Shown here piece after piece: positions 1 to 8,672 of a stretch of DNA of 53,063 bases (positions within the stretch are counted from its first letter, which is position 1; each line of letters begins with the position of its first letter). A model generated the notes under the pieces. The model did no database searches. It was given only the letters and a program-made list of their open reading frames with translations, and had not been told where the DNA came from. Source of the stretch: Candidatus Competibacteraceae bacterium (lineage in GTDB: Bacteria; Pseudomonadota; Gammaproteobacteria; Competibacterales; Competibacteraceae); the NCBI GenBank assembly GCA_003989065.1, contig RXIW01000017.1, forward strand, positions 1 through 53,063. The letters run 5' to 3'. Made by a program: the position numbers and the translations under genes.

Positions 1-2
1 CC

Positions 3-161
3 GAGGGGTTCTGGTCTCTGTTGCGTTCCTGGTTGCGACCCCATCGGGGGATTTCGCAAGAAAAACTGCCGCTCTACCTGGGCTTCTTTCAGTTCGTGCA
101 CAACCTCCGGATCCGGGGTAAAGGCTTGCTCAAACCCCTTCTGCAACTGTTGGTGGTGTAA
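3..161 (+). CDS. C-terminal end of a probable transposase (runs off the left edge)
   Basis: An open frame enters from the left edge and stops at a TAA at 159-161, giving 52 codons. The visible end includes LRPHRGISQEKLPLYLGFF followed by FVHNLRIRGKG, which from memory resembles the C-terminal tail of DDE-type insertion-sequence transposases. The catalytic domain lies outside the window, so neither the family nor whether the gene is intact can be decided. No terminal inverted repeat or target duplication was recognised in the 100 bases that follow. It hints that the left edge borders a mobile element. Confidence 0.5.
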   Translation, partial: EGFWSLLRSWLRPHRGISQEKLPLYLGFFQFVHNLRIRGKGLLKPLLQLLVV

Positions 162-265
162 CCATGCGAACTGTCCGGAATCCAGATTGAGCCGAAATAA
201 ATATGTGATCGCCGCCCGGTTTTCGGTGCATCAGCATGCAGATACGCACTGCGTGCGATATGGCG

Positions 266-721
266 TCACTGGGGATTCACACTATGGGTCAGCAACCGGT
301 CAAGCTGCCCAGCAAAAGCTTTTCTATCACTTTGGCTAAGCGCGGGCGGACCACCGGTATCCACTCCACTGGCTCGCATGGTCTCCAGAAAATCCCGCAT
401 GGTCAGACGCGCCTTGATATTATCCAGAGTATAAAGCTCACCCCGTGGACTCAGCACATGTCCACCTTTTGCCAAGGCATCGGCGGCCAAGGGAATATCG
501 CTGGTGATGACCAGATCGCCGGCTTCAAGCCTTTTGATGATCTCTGCATCCGCAACATCGAAGCCACGCGCGACTTGCAGCATCTTGATCACCGGAGATG
601 GCGGAACACGCACGGCCTGATTGGCAACCAAAGTCAACAATATTCCCGTTCGCTCGGCCGCTCTGAACAGAATCTCCTTGATCACCAGCGGACACGCATC
701 GGCATCGACCCAAATTTTCAT
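266..721 (-). CDS. yaiI: YaiI/YqxD family protein (UPF0178, DUF188)
   Basis: This 151-aa protein begins [10 protein letters not shown], the acidic DxDAC motif typical of the YaiI/YqxD family, a small PIN/NYN-nuclease-like fold of unproven function. A second conserved stretch, [13 protein letters not shown], lies near residues 71-83. The length matches the family. It stands alone on the minus strand between the transposase remnant and the divergently transcribed urease operon, so context gives no clue to its role. A nuclease or RNA-related function would be inference from fold only. The ATG at 721 is the only sensible start, because the motif begins at residue 6. Confidence 0.9.
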   Translation of the reverse strand: MKIWVDADACPLVIKEILFRAAERTGILLTLVANQAVRVPPSPVIKMLQVARGFDVADAEIIKRLEAGDLVITSDIPLAADALAKGGHVLSPRGELYTLDNIKARLTMRDFLETMRASGVDTGGPPALSQSDRKAFAGQLDRLLTHSVNPQ

Positions 722-908
722 CGCTGATCACTTCTTTCGTAGATCGACTGCCAGCAGACACCCGGATTCTCTCGGGAACTCAACGGAACCTGGCGCATGC
801 ACAGCCCCCTGCTTGTCGAAGAACTCATGCTGCCCCTCCACTAACACCCACCTCTGTTATCCGACCAGCAACATTGCCACATGTTCTGGCGACCCCTTGA
901 TCCAAAGC

Positions 909-924
909 TGGCAGGCACTTTGCA
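909..924 (+). promoter_or_regulatory. sigma-54 (-24/-12) promoter upstream of ureDABC
   Basis: The 16 bases TGGCAGGCACTTTGCA match the RpoN consensus TGGCACG-N4-TTGCW at all but one defined base. The invariant GG (910-911) and GC (922-923) are exactly 10 bases apart. Transcription would start near 935, leaving a leader of about 85 bases before ureD. Nitrogen-controlled urease operons commonly use NtrC with sigma-54. No clear NtrC dyad was found between 722 and 908, so the activator is not identified. The rest of 722-1020 shows no gene. Confidence 0.7.
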
Positions 925-1020
925 CCACCCTCGACCTGTTACACCGCTCGCGCCCTATAACCGAACAGGCTAGACTCCCAACCTGTCGATCCGCTGTGCT
1001 GCCGTAGAGACTTCATCACC

Positions 1021-1884
1021 TTGCCCCTAGTCCAAACCACACCCGCCGCCCACCCCGGCTGGCAAGCCCACCTGGATCTTGGCTTTCAGCGCCATGGATC
1101 GCGCACGATCATGACGCATTGCGCACATCGAGGCCCCTTGCAGGTGCAACGGCCGCTCTATCCAGAAGGCGAAGCGGTCTGCCATATCGCCATCCTCCAC
1201 CCACCGGGTGGCGTGGTCGGCGGCGACGAATTACGCATCGAAGCAAGCCTCGAGAGCGACAGCCACGCCCTGCTCACCACCCCGGCAGCCGGCAAGTTCT
1301 ATCGCAGCGCCGGCCCATTCGCCCGCCAGAGCCAATGCTTGACCGTCGCCCCTGGCGCGACGCTGGAATGGCTACCCCAGGAAAACATCGTCTATGCTGG
1401 CGCACGGCTGCACAGCCAAACCCGCATCGACCTGCAAGACAATGCCCACTTCATCGGCTGGGAAATCCTCTGTCTGGGTCGGCCAGCGGCCGGCGAACGC
1501 TTCACCACCGGCGAATGCCGGCAGATTTTTGAACTCTACCGCGCTGGCGAACCGCTTTACCTCGAGCATGGCCGCTATACTGGCGGAGAGGGGATGCTCG
1601 ACGCCCGCTGGGGCTTGCAGGGCCAGCCCGTGACCGCCACCCTGCTGTGCGCGGCCACCCGACCGGGACTCGTCGAAATCCTGCGCGCCGGCTGGGAATC
1701 CCTGGCCACGACGACACCCCCTGGAGAACTGGTGACGGCAACCCAGCTGGATGGCTGTCTGGTGGGCCGCTATCTCGGTCCCTCGACCGCCCGCGCCCGG
1801 CAGCTCTTTACCGTGGCATGGCGCTTGCTCAGACCCATGTTATTGGACCGCCCGGCCTGCCCTTCCCGCTTCTGGACTACCTGA
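1021..1884 (+). CDS. ureD: Urease accessory protein UreD
   Basis: UreD (UreH) is a cytosolic chaperone that binds apo-urease and, with UreF and UreG, delivers nickel and CO2 to the active site. The 287-aa product has the usual opening (PGWQAHLDLGFQRHGSRT, then GPLQVQRPLYPEG near residues 38-50), the HPPGGVVGGDELRI motif and the TPAAGKFYRS motif that define the family. The start is a TTG at 1021; no in-frame ATG lies upstream, and starting later would remove conserved sequence. It is the first gene of ureDABC, downstream of the sigma-54 element at 909-924, and ends 18 bases before ureA. The other accessory genes (ureEFG) are about 24 kb away. Confidence 0.95.
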   Translation: MPLVQTTPAAHPGWQAHLDLGFQRHGSRTIMTHCAHRGPLQVQRPLYPEGEAVCHIAILHPPGGVVGGDELRIEASLESDSHALLTTPAAGKFYRSAGPFARQSQCLTVAPGATLEWLPQENIVYAGARLHSQTRIDLQDNAHFIGWEILCLGRPAAGERFTTGECRQIFELYRAGEPLYLEHGRYTGGEGMLDARWGLQGQPVTATLLCAATRPGLVEILRAGWESLATTTPPGELVTATQLDGCLVGRYLGPSTARARQLFTVAWRLLRPMLLDRPACPSRFWTT

Positions 1885-1902
1885 CCCTACACGAGAACGT
1901 CC

Positions 1903-2205
1903 ATGGAACTTACCCCCCGCGAAAAAGACAAGCTGCTGCTGTTCACCGCCGGTCTGTTGGCGGAACGGCGCAAGGCCAAGGGCTTGCAGCTCAATTACCC
2001 GGAAGCCGTCGCCTATCTCTCTTGCGCCCTGCTGGAAGGCGCGCGTGAAGGCAAGAGCGTGGCCGAATTGATGAGCTATGGTCGCACCCTGCTAAGCCGC
2101 GCCGATGTCATGGACGGCATCCCCGAGATGATCCACGAGGTGCAGATCGAAGCGACCTTCCCGGACGGTACCAAGCTGGTCACCGTGCACAACCCCATTC
2201 CCTGA
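1903..2205 (+). CDS. ureA: Urease subunit gamma
   Basis: UreA is the smallest structural subunit of nickel urease (urea to ammonia plus carbamate) and packs against UreB and UreC in the (alpha-beta-gamma)3 core. The protein has the standard 100 residues. It starts [17 protein letters not shown], and carries [20 protein letters not shown] and the C-terminal VEIQ-like stretch [21 protein letters not shown] typical of the family. It lies 18 bases after ureD and 11 bases before ureB, so the genes are almost certainly cotranscribed. Nothing is unusual. Confidence 0.98.
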   Translation: MELTPREKDKLLLFTAGLLAERRKAKGLQLNYPEAVAYLSCALLEGAREGKSVAELMSYGRTLLSRADVMDGIPEMIHEVQIEATFPDGTKLVTVHNPIP

Positions 2206-2216
2206 GGAGACGCCGC

Positions 2217-2530
2217 ATGATCCCCGGAGAAATCGCCACCGTCGCCGGCGACCTCGAACTCAATGTCGGCCGTCCCGTCGTTCGGCTGACGGTCGCCAAC
2301 ACCGGCGACCGGCCAATCCAGGTCGGCTCGCATTATCATTTTGCCGAAACCAATCCCGCCCTGCGCTTCGACCGGGCGCTGGCCCGTGGTCGCCGCCTCG
2401 ACATTCCCGCTGGCACCGCCGTGCGCTTCGAACCGGGCCAGGAACGCGATGTGGAACTGGTGGAATACGCCGGCGCGCGCGAAGTGTACGGTTTCCGCGC
2501 TGAAGTGATGGGACCACTGGAGAACACGCC

Positions 2531-2534
<4 letters not shown>
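2217..2534 (+). CDS. ureB: Urease subunit beta
   Basis: UreB is the second structural subunit of urease. The 105-aa product starts MIPGE and contains the conserved [37 protein letters not shown] and [12 protein letters not shown] blocks. A GGAG ribosome-binding site (2205-2209) precedes the ATG. Its stop codon overlaps the start of ureC by four bases (ATGA, 2531-2534), indicating translational coupling with the catalytic subunit. The length fits separate beta subunits of the bacterial three-gene type. Confidence 0.98.
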
Positions 2535-4246
<1,712 letters not shown>

Positions 4247-4265
4247 AACACCTATCTTCACAACT

Positions 4266-4296
4266 TTGAGGAGAACGCCCAAGCCCTGACTATAAT
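4266..4296 (+). promoter_or_regulatory. Possible sigma-70 promoter of the PstS-like gene
   Basis: A perfect -10 hexamer TATAAT (4291-4296) follows a TTGAGG (4266-4271), but the 19-base spacer is longer than ideal. Transcription would start near 4303, about 50 bases before the ATG at 4352. The element also shows that an in-frame ATG at 4295 is unlikely to be the true start. The support is the sequence match alone. Confidence 0.35.
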
Positions 4297-4351
4297 GTTA
4301 CGAACAGATGACAGACATTATCTATTCGCTGACGACTCAGGGGAAAGCCAA

Positions 4352-5389
4352 ATGCTTATACGTCACTCAATCCTTACGAGCGCTCTCTGGATGGTCGCAA
4401 CAACCAGCATGGCTGCTACCGAACGTGACTACATCAGCATGGCGGGTTCAACCACGGTCGCGCCCTTTGCAACCGCGGTTGGAGAGCGTTTCAGCCAAAC
4501 CTCTCACTTACGCCCCCCTCAAATCCAAGCCATCGGCTCGGGCGCCGGTTTGAAACTGTTTTGCTCGGGAGCGGGCGCCGAGACCCCGGATATCGCCATT
4601 GCAGTACGGCCCATCAAGCCTACGGAAAGGGAAACGTGCGAAAAAAATGGCGTCAAGGACATCGTTGAAATCAATATTGGCACCATCGCTACGGTTGTCG
4701 TGCAAGCGGGCTCCGGCTCCAAGATCGCCAATCTGACCCGCAAGAACTTATTCCTGGCCATGGCCAAAGAGGTCCCGGATCCGAAAAACAGCGCCAAGCT
4801 GATCCCCAATCCCTACAAGACCTGGAAAGACATCGATCCGACCTTCCCCAATACCAAGATCACGATATGGGCGCCGGCCGAAATGCACGGCACCCACGAT
4901 ATCGTGATAAACCAGATCATGCTGGCCGGTTGCCAACAGATCGATGCGATGCGAACCCTGACCGGGAACGACCCCAAAACCCTCGTAGCGACTTGCACAC
5001 AACCTCGCGAGGATGGCGTCTATATGGAATTCAAGGACTACGGTGCTGCCATCAAGGAGGTGCAGGCCAACCCCACTGCGCTGGGCATCATGGCGCAAAA
5101 CCAATTCAGCCAGGACGCCGGCCTGAATCCCATTGCGATCGATGGCTATGAACCCTCGGCTCCCAGCATTGCCCACAGCGTGTACCCGCTCACGGAATCG
5201 CTGCGTTTTTATGTCAAAAAAGCCCATCTCAGCAGCGTCACGGGACTGCAGGACTATCTGGCCGAGCTCACTTCCGAAGCCGCCATCGGCACCAACCGGG
5301 GTTATCTGAGTGCCATCGGCATGGTGACCCTGCCCTTGGCCGACCGCAATCTGGCGCGAGCCAGCGTAGCCGATCTCACAGCACACTGA
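4352..5389 (+). CDS. PstS-like phosphate-type substrate-binding protein
   Basis: This 345-aa protein begins with a Sec signal peptide (about residues 1-22, ending near SMAA). The mature part opens with DYISMAGSTTVAPFATAVGE, the serine/threonine-rich anion-binding motif of PstS-type periplasmic proteins. GSGAGLKLFCSGAG and the C-terminal FYVKKAHL region also fit. The start at 4352 is chosen because a GGGGAAAG site precedes it and the signal peptide follows; an upstream ATG at 4295 lies inside the probable -10 box. No pstC, pstA or pstB genes are nearby, so it is an orphan binding protein. It may bind phosphate or another anion, or act in signalling. It faces arnD convergently across 15 bases. 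Confidence 0.8.
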   Translation: MLIRHSILTSALWMVATTSMAATERDYISMAGSTTVAPFATAVGERFSQTSHLRPPQIQAIGSGAGLKLFCSGAGAETPDIAIAVRPIKPTERETCEKNGVKDIVEINIGTIATVVVQAGSGSKIANLTRKNLFLAMAKEVPDPKNSAKLIPNPYKTWKDIDPTFPNTKITIWAPAEMHGTHDIVINQIMLAGCQQIDAMRTLTGNDPKTLVATCTQPREDGVYMEFKDYGAAIKEVQANPTALGIMAQNQFSQDAGLNPIAIDGYEPSAPSIAHSVYPLTESLRFYVKKAHLSSVTGLQDYLAELTSEAAIGTNRGYLSAIGMVTLPLADRNLARASVADLTAH

Positions 5390-5404
5390 GTTCGTTTGCC
5401 CGCA

Positions 5405-6319
5405 TCAGTCCACCGTTGCCCCCTGGACCAGCAACGTGCCGCTACGGCCCGGCACAGCGCCGTAGCGCAGCTCGTGGCGGGGCAAGGTGTCGAGCGCGCG
5501 CTCGGCGACCGCCGTGCGCAACGCGCCGAGTCGGTAGCCCTGGTCGCGCCAGCCGGTCAACAGACGATCGAGTATGGGCAGAAATTTCATGCCCTCCAGT
5601 TCGGCGTGCAGAGTGAAAACATGGCCGGTCAGCGGCGCGACGCGGGTTAGCTCCAGCAGCCGATCGGCCACGTTGTCGGGCGTCACTCCATCCACGCCGA
5701 TCAGTTCATCCAGGGTCGGCAAGGTGGTCGGCCACTGCGGACAGCGCAGTGTTGCGCCGGCCACGACCGGCTGGAATGGATGGGTGCCGCGCGCATCGGA
5801 ACAGCAAGTGAAACCAGCATCGTCCGCCAGCCGAAGGGCATGGTCGTTCATCTGCCAACCAGCCGCGCCGTGCACGGTCGCCGCTTCCCCAAAGATCTCG
5901 GCATAACGCGCCACCGCCTTGCCCCACTCACGGGCCGTCCATTCCCGATCGGCCACGGCCACCCGATCCTGCCAAAGGACATGGTCCCAGCAGTGAATGC
6001 CGGTCTCGAAACCGGCCGCGCGGACCGAGCGCATCACCTCGCCGGCGCGGCGACCAATGTCCGGTCCCGGCAGCAAGACCCCGTACAACAGCGTCTTGAC
6101 GCCATAATGCTCGACCACCGAGGTCCGCTTGACCTTGCCGAGGAATCCGCGGCGGAACACCCGCCGGATCGCCCAGCCGGTGTGATCGGGACCCAGGCTG
6201 AACAGAAAAGTGGCGTCGATGCCATGGCGACCGAACAGTTCGACCAGGCGCGGCACCCCCTCCAGCGTGCCGCGCAAGGTATCGACATCGACCTTGAGGG
6301 CGAGCAGCGGCGCGCTCAT
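5405..6319 (-). CDS. arnD: ArnD: 4-deoxy-4-formamido-L-arabinose-phosphoundecaprenol deformylase
   Basis: ArnD removes the formyl group from undecaprenyl-phosphate-L-Ara4FN at the cytoplasmic face of the inner membrane, before the lipid-linked sugar is flipped. The 304-aa product is a NodB-type polysaccharide deacetylase: ALKVDVDTLRG at residues 7-17 carries the metal-binding aspartate region, DATFLFSLGPDH lies near 34-45, and ETGIHCWDHVLWQ near 103-115 carries the histidines. Length and motif order fit ArnD. It follows the ArnA-type dehydrogenase by 9 bases and is probably cotranscribed with it. The two genes are separated from the rest of the arn pathway by the FIST/GGDEF-EAL pair. Confidence 0.9.
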   Translation of the reverse strand: MSAPLLALKVDVDTLRGTLEGVPRLVELFGRHGIDATFLFSLGPDHTGWAIRRVFRRGFLGKVKRTSVVEHYGVKTLLYGVLLPGPDIGRRAGEVMRSVRAAGFETGIHCWDHVLWQDRVAVADREWTAREWGKAVARYAEIFGEAATVHGAAGWQMNDHALRLADDAGFTCCSDARGTHPFQPVVAGATLRCPQWPTTLPTLDELIGVDGVTPDNVADRLLELTRVAPLTGHVFTLHAELEGMKFLPILDRLLTGWRDQGYRLGALRTAVAERALDTLPRHELRYGAVPGRSGTLLVQGATVD

Positions 6320-6328
6320 CCAGCGCCC

Positions 6329-7372
6329 TCAGTCGACCAGCGAACCGGCATCGGCGATATGGGTGCGGTAGGCGTCGAAAATCCGCCGCAGCGCATCATC
6401 CATGCTGACCTTCGGCTGCCAGTCGAGATCGGCACAGGTATTGGCGATCTTCGGTACCCGCTGCTGCACATCCTGATAGCCCTTGCCGTAATAGTCCGCT
6501 GCCGTGGTTTCGATCAGCTCGACCTTGGCCGCGTGATCCCGGTATTCCGGATATTCGGCCGCCAACTCCAGCATCCGCACGGCCAGTTCGCGCACCGACA
6601 GGTTATTGCGCGGATTGCCGATGTTGTAGATCTGCCCGCTGGCCACGCCGCTGGCGTTGACGATGATCCGCATCAGCGCATCGACGCCATCGTCGATATA
6701 GGTGAACGAACGCCGCTGCGCGCCGCCATCCACCAGTTTGATCGGCTCTTCCCGGGCGATGTGTCCCAGAAACTGGGTGATGACCCGCGAACTGCCTTCC
6801 TTGGGCGTGTTGATCGAATCCAACCCGGCCCCGATCCAGTTGAAGGGGCGGAACAGGGTGAAATCCAGGTTCTGCTCCATCCCGTAGGCCCAGATGACCC
6901 GATCCATCATCTGCTTGGCGCAGGCGTAGATCCAGCGCGGCTTGTTGATCGGCCCATAGACCAGCGGCGACGCCTCGGGATCGAATTCCGCGTCGGCGCA
7001 CATGCCATACACCTCGGACGTCGAGGGGAACACCAGTCGCTTGCGGTATTTGACGCAGGAGCGCACCACCGGCAGGTTGGCCTCGAAGTCGAGCTCGAAC
7101 ACCCGCAGCGGCTCGCGCACGTAAGTGGCGGGCGTGGCGATGGCGACCAGTGGCAACACCACGTCGCATTTCTTGACGTGATATTCGATCCACTCCCGAT
7201 TGATGGTGATGTCGCCTTCGAAGAAGTGAAAGCGCGGATGATCGAGCAAATCGCGGACCCGATCGTCCTGCATGTCCATCCCGTGAATCTGCCAATCGGT
7301 ATCCGCCAGGATACGCTTGGACAGATGGTGACCGATAAAGCCGTTGACGCCAAGAATCAGCACTCTTTTCAT
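6329..7372 (-). CDS. arnA: ArnA dehydrogenase domain: UDP-glucuronate decarboxylase (stand-alone)
   Basis: This 347-aa short-chain dehydrogenase corresponds to the C-terminal half of E. coli ArnA. That domain oxidises and decarboxylates UDP-glucuronic acid to UDP-4-keto-pentose, the first committed step to L-Ara4N. The NAD-binding motif GVNGFIG is at residues 8-14, followed by PSTSEVYG with the conserved Ser-Glu pair and YACAK, the YxxxK catalytic motif. RRSFTYIDDG matches the region holding the decarboxylase arginine. In enterobacteria this domain is fused to the formyltransferase; here the formyltransferase is a separate gene at 10951-11886. The ATG at 7372 faces the FIST gene across 163 bases, which must hold a promoter. 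Confidence 0.92.
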   Translation of the reverse strand: MKRVLILGVNGFIGHHLSKRILADTDWQIHGMDMQDDRVRDLLDHPRFHFFEGDITINREWIEYHVKKCDVVLPLVAIATPATYVREPLRVFELDFEANLPVVRSCVKYRKRLVFPSTSEVYGMCADAEFDPEASPLVYGPINKPRWIYACAKQMMDRVIWAYGMEQNLDFTLFRPFNWIGAGLDSINTPKEGSSRVITQFLGHIAREEPIKLVDGGAQRRSFTYIDDGVDALMRIIVNASGVASGQIYNIGNPRNNLSVRELAVRMLELAAEYPEYRDHAAKVELIETTAADYYGKGYQDVQQRVPKIANTCADLDWQPKVSMDDALRRIFDAYRTHIADAGSLVD

Positions 7373-7535
7373 TATGGAAAGTTGTCCGGGTAGCCTTTAT
7401 AGAGAAGTTTCAAAAACCCTAAGTAGAGTATTATAAATAAGTGCATGCTTCGACAACCGTCGGCCATTGAGGATTCCGCTCGGACGCACGCTCAACTTGC
7501 TTTCCAAGCCAGCGCGCCAGATCCGCCCAATCGCC
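7373..7535. promoter_or_regulatory. Divergent promoter region between arn and FIST genes
   Basis: The AT-rich centre (about 7391-7440) contrasts with the GC-rich genes around it. On the minus strand, TATAAT (7430-7435) has a TTGTCG 15 bases upstream (7451-7456). On the plus strand, TATAAA (7432-7437) has TTTCAA 18 bases upstream (7408-7413). Both are imperfect and overlap, so the two operons might compete for RNA polymerase. No regulator dyad was recognised. Confidence 0.35.
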
Positions 7536-8672
7536 ATGTCGCCTATTGTGTATTATCCACGCATCGAGACAAACCAGCTGCGATCCCTGTTGGCAGGCTG
7601 GCGCGCGCGCTATCCGGAGAGCGGCGCACTGGTCCTGCTGCCCGAAGCGGAAGCTGCCCGACTGCCCATGCTGCAAGCGGTCTGTCGCGAATCGTCGGTT
7701 CCCCTGGTCGGCGCACTCTTCCCGGCCTTGATCCAGAACGCTGCTTTCGTCACCCAGGGCATCTGGTTGCTGCGTTTGGACCGCATGCCACCAGTCGGGT
7801 TGCTGGCCGAGATCAACGCCCCCGGCGGCGATCCCGCCGAACGGATGGCCGCTGTCATCGCCACGCAGCTCACTGAGGATCGCAGCACGCTGCTCATGGT
7901 ATTCGACACCATGATCCTCAACATCGCCTCCATTCTGGACGGTCTGTACCTGCAACTGGCCGATCGGGTCCGGTACGTCGGAGTCAGCGCCGGCAGTGAA
8001 ACCTTCCAGCCCATGCCCTGCCTGTTCGATCAGGATCGCCTGGTGCACAATGGCGTACTGTGGCTGCTGCTGTCCGAAGAGCTCACCGCCATCATCGAAC
8101 ACGGCTATCAAGCGCCGGCGAAGATGTTGACCGCCACCTCCACCGAAGGCAACCGCATCATCAGCATCGACTGGCGACCCGCCTTCACGGTCTATCAGGA
8201 GCTCCTGCAGACGCAATATGGCATCGCTCTATCCACGGATAACTTCTACGCGCACGCTATCCACTTCCCCTTCGGCATCCTGCGCGCCAACAACGAAGTC
8301 ATCGTCCGTATCCCGGTTGCGGTCGAAGCGGACGGCTCCGTGTTCTGTACCGGCGAGATTCCGGCCAACGCCATCCTGACCCTGCTGGAAGCCTCGCAAA
8401 TCGATTCCGGATACACCGTGAACCACATCGTGCAAAGCTTGACCGAACTGCATGGCTCCATGACCGACCGCACGCTGTTGACCTTCTACTGCGCCGGCCG
8501 TCGCCTGCATCTCGGTTCGGGCGCGCAGGTCGAATTGGTCGATCTGAGCGCCAAAACCACCGTCGCTTGTCTGGCCGGCGCGCTATCCCTGGGAGAAATC
8601 GGCAACAGCTGTGAGTGGGGCTACCCTCTGTTTCACAATGCAGCTCTGGTCTGCATGGACTGGCCGGCATGA
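7536..8672 (+). CDS. FIST domain sensory protein
   Basis: The 378-aa protein resembles FIST-N/FIST-C proteins, predicted small-ligand sensors that are often encoded next to signalling output modules. Supporting segments are VRYVGVSAGSETF near residues 148-160, the FIST-C part with RPAFTVYQELL, FPFGI and EADGSVFCTGEIP, and the end GALSLGEIGN followed by FHNAALV, where FIST-C proteins normally have a GExG-like turn and a final strand. No signal peptide or membrane segment is visible, so it should be cytosolic. The ATG at 7536 is preferred over a TTG at 7467; neither has a strong ribosome-binding site. Its stop overlaps the next start (ATGA, 8669-8672), so it is translationally coupled to the GGDEF-EAL protein and is probably its partner. 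Confidence 0.75.
   Translation: MSPIVYYPRIETNQLRSLLAGWRARYPESGALVLLPEAEAARLPMLQAVCRESSVPLVGALFPALIQNAAFVTQGIWLLRLDRMPPVGLLAEINAPGGDPAERMAAVIATQLTEDRSTLLMVFDTMILNIASILDGLYLQLADRVRYVGVSAGSETFQPMPCLFDQDRLVHNGVLWLLLSEELTAIIEHGYQAPAKMLTATSTEGNRIISIDWRPAFTVYQELLQTQYGIALSTDNFYAHAIHFPFGILRANNEVIVRIPVAVEADGSVFCTGEIPANAILTLLEASQIDSGYTVNHIVQSLTELHGSMTDRTLLTFYCAGRRLHLGSGAQVELVDLSAKTTVACLAGALSLGEIGNSCEWGYPLFHNAALVCMDWPA

Noticed and set aside
5780..7393. 537-codon plus-strand open frame across arnD and arnA-dehydrogenase
   Set aside because: It spans two well-supported minus-strand genes and their junction; its translation is low-complexity and unlike any family.
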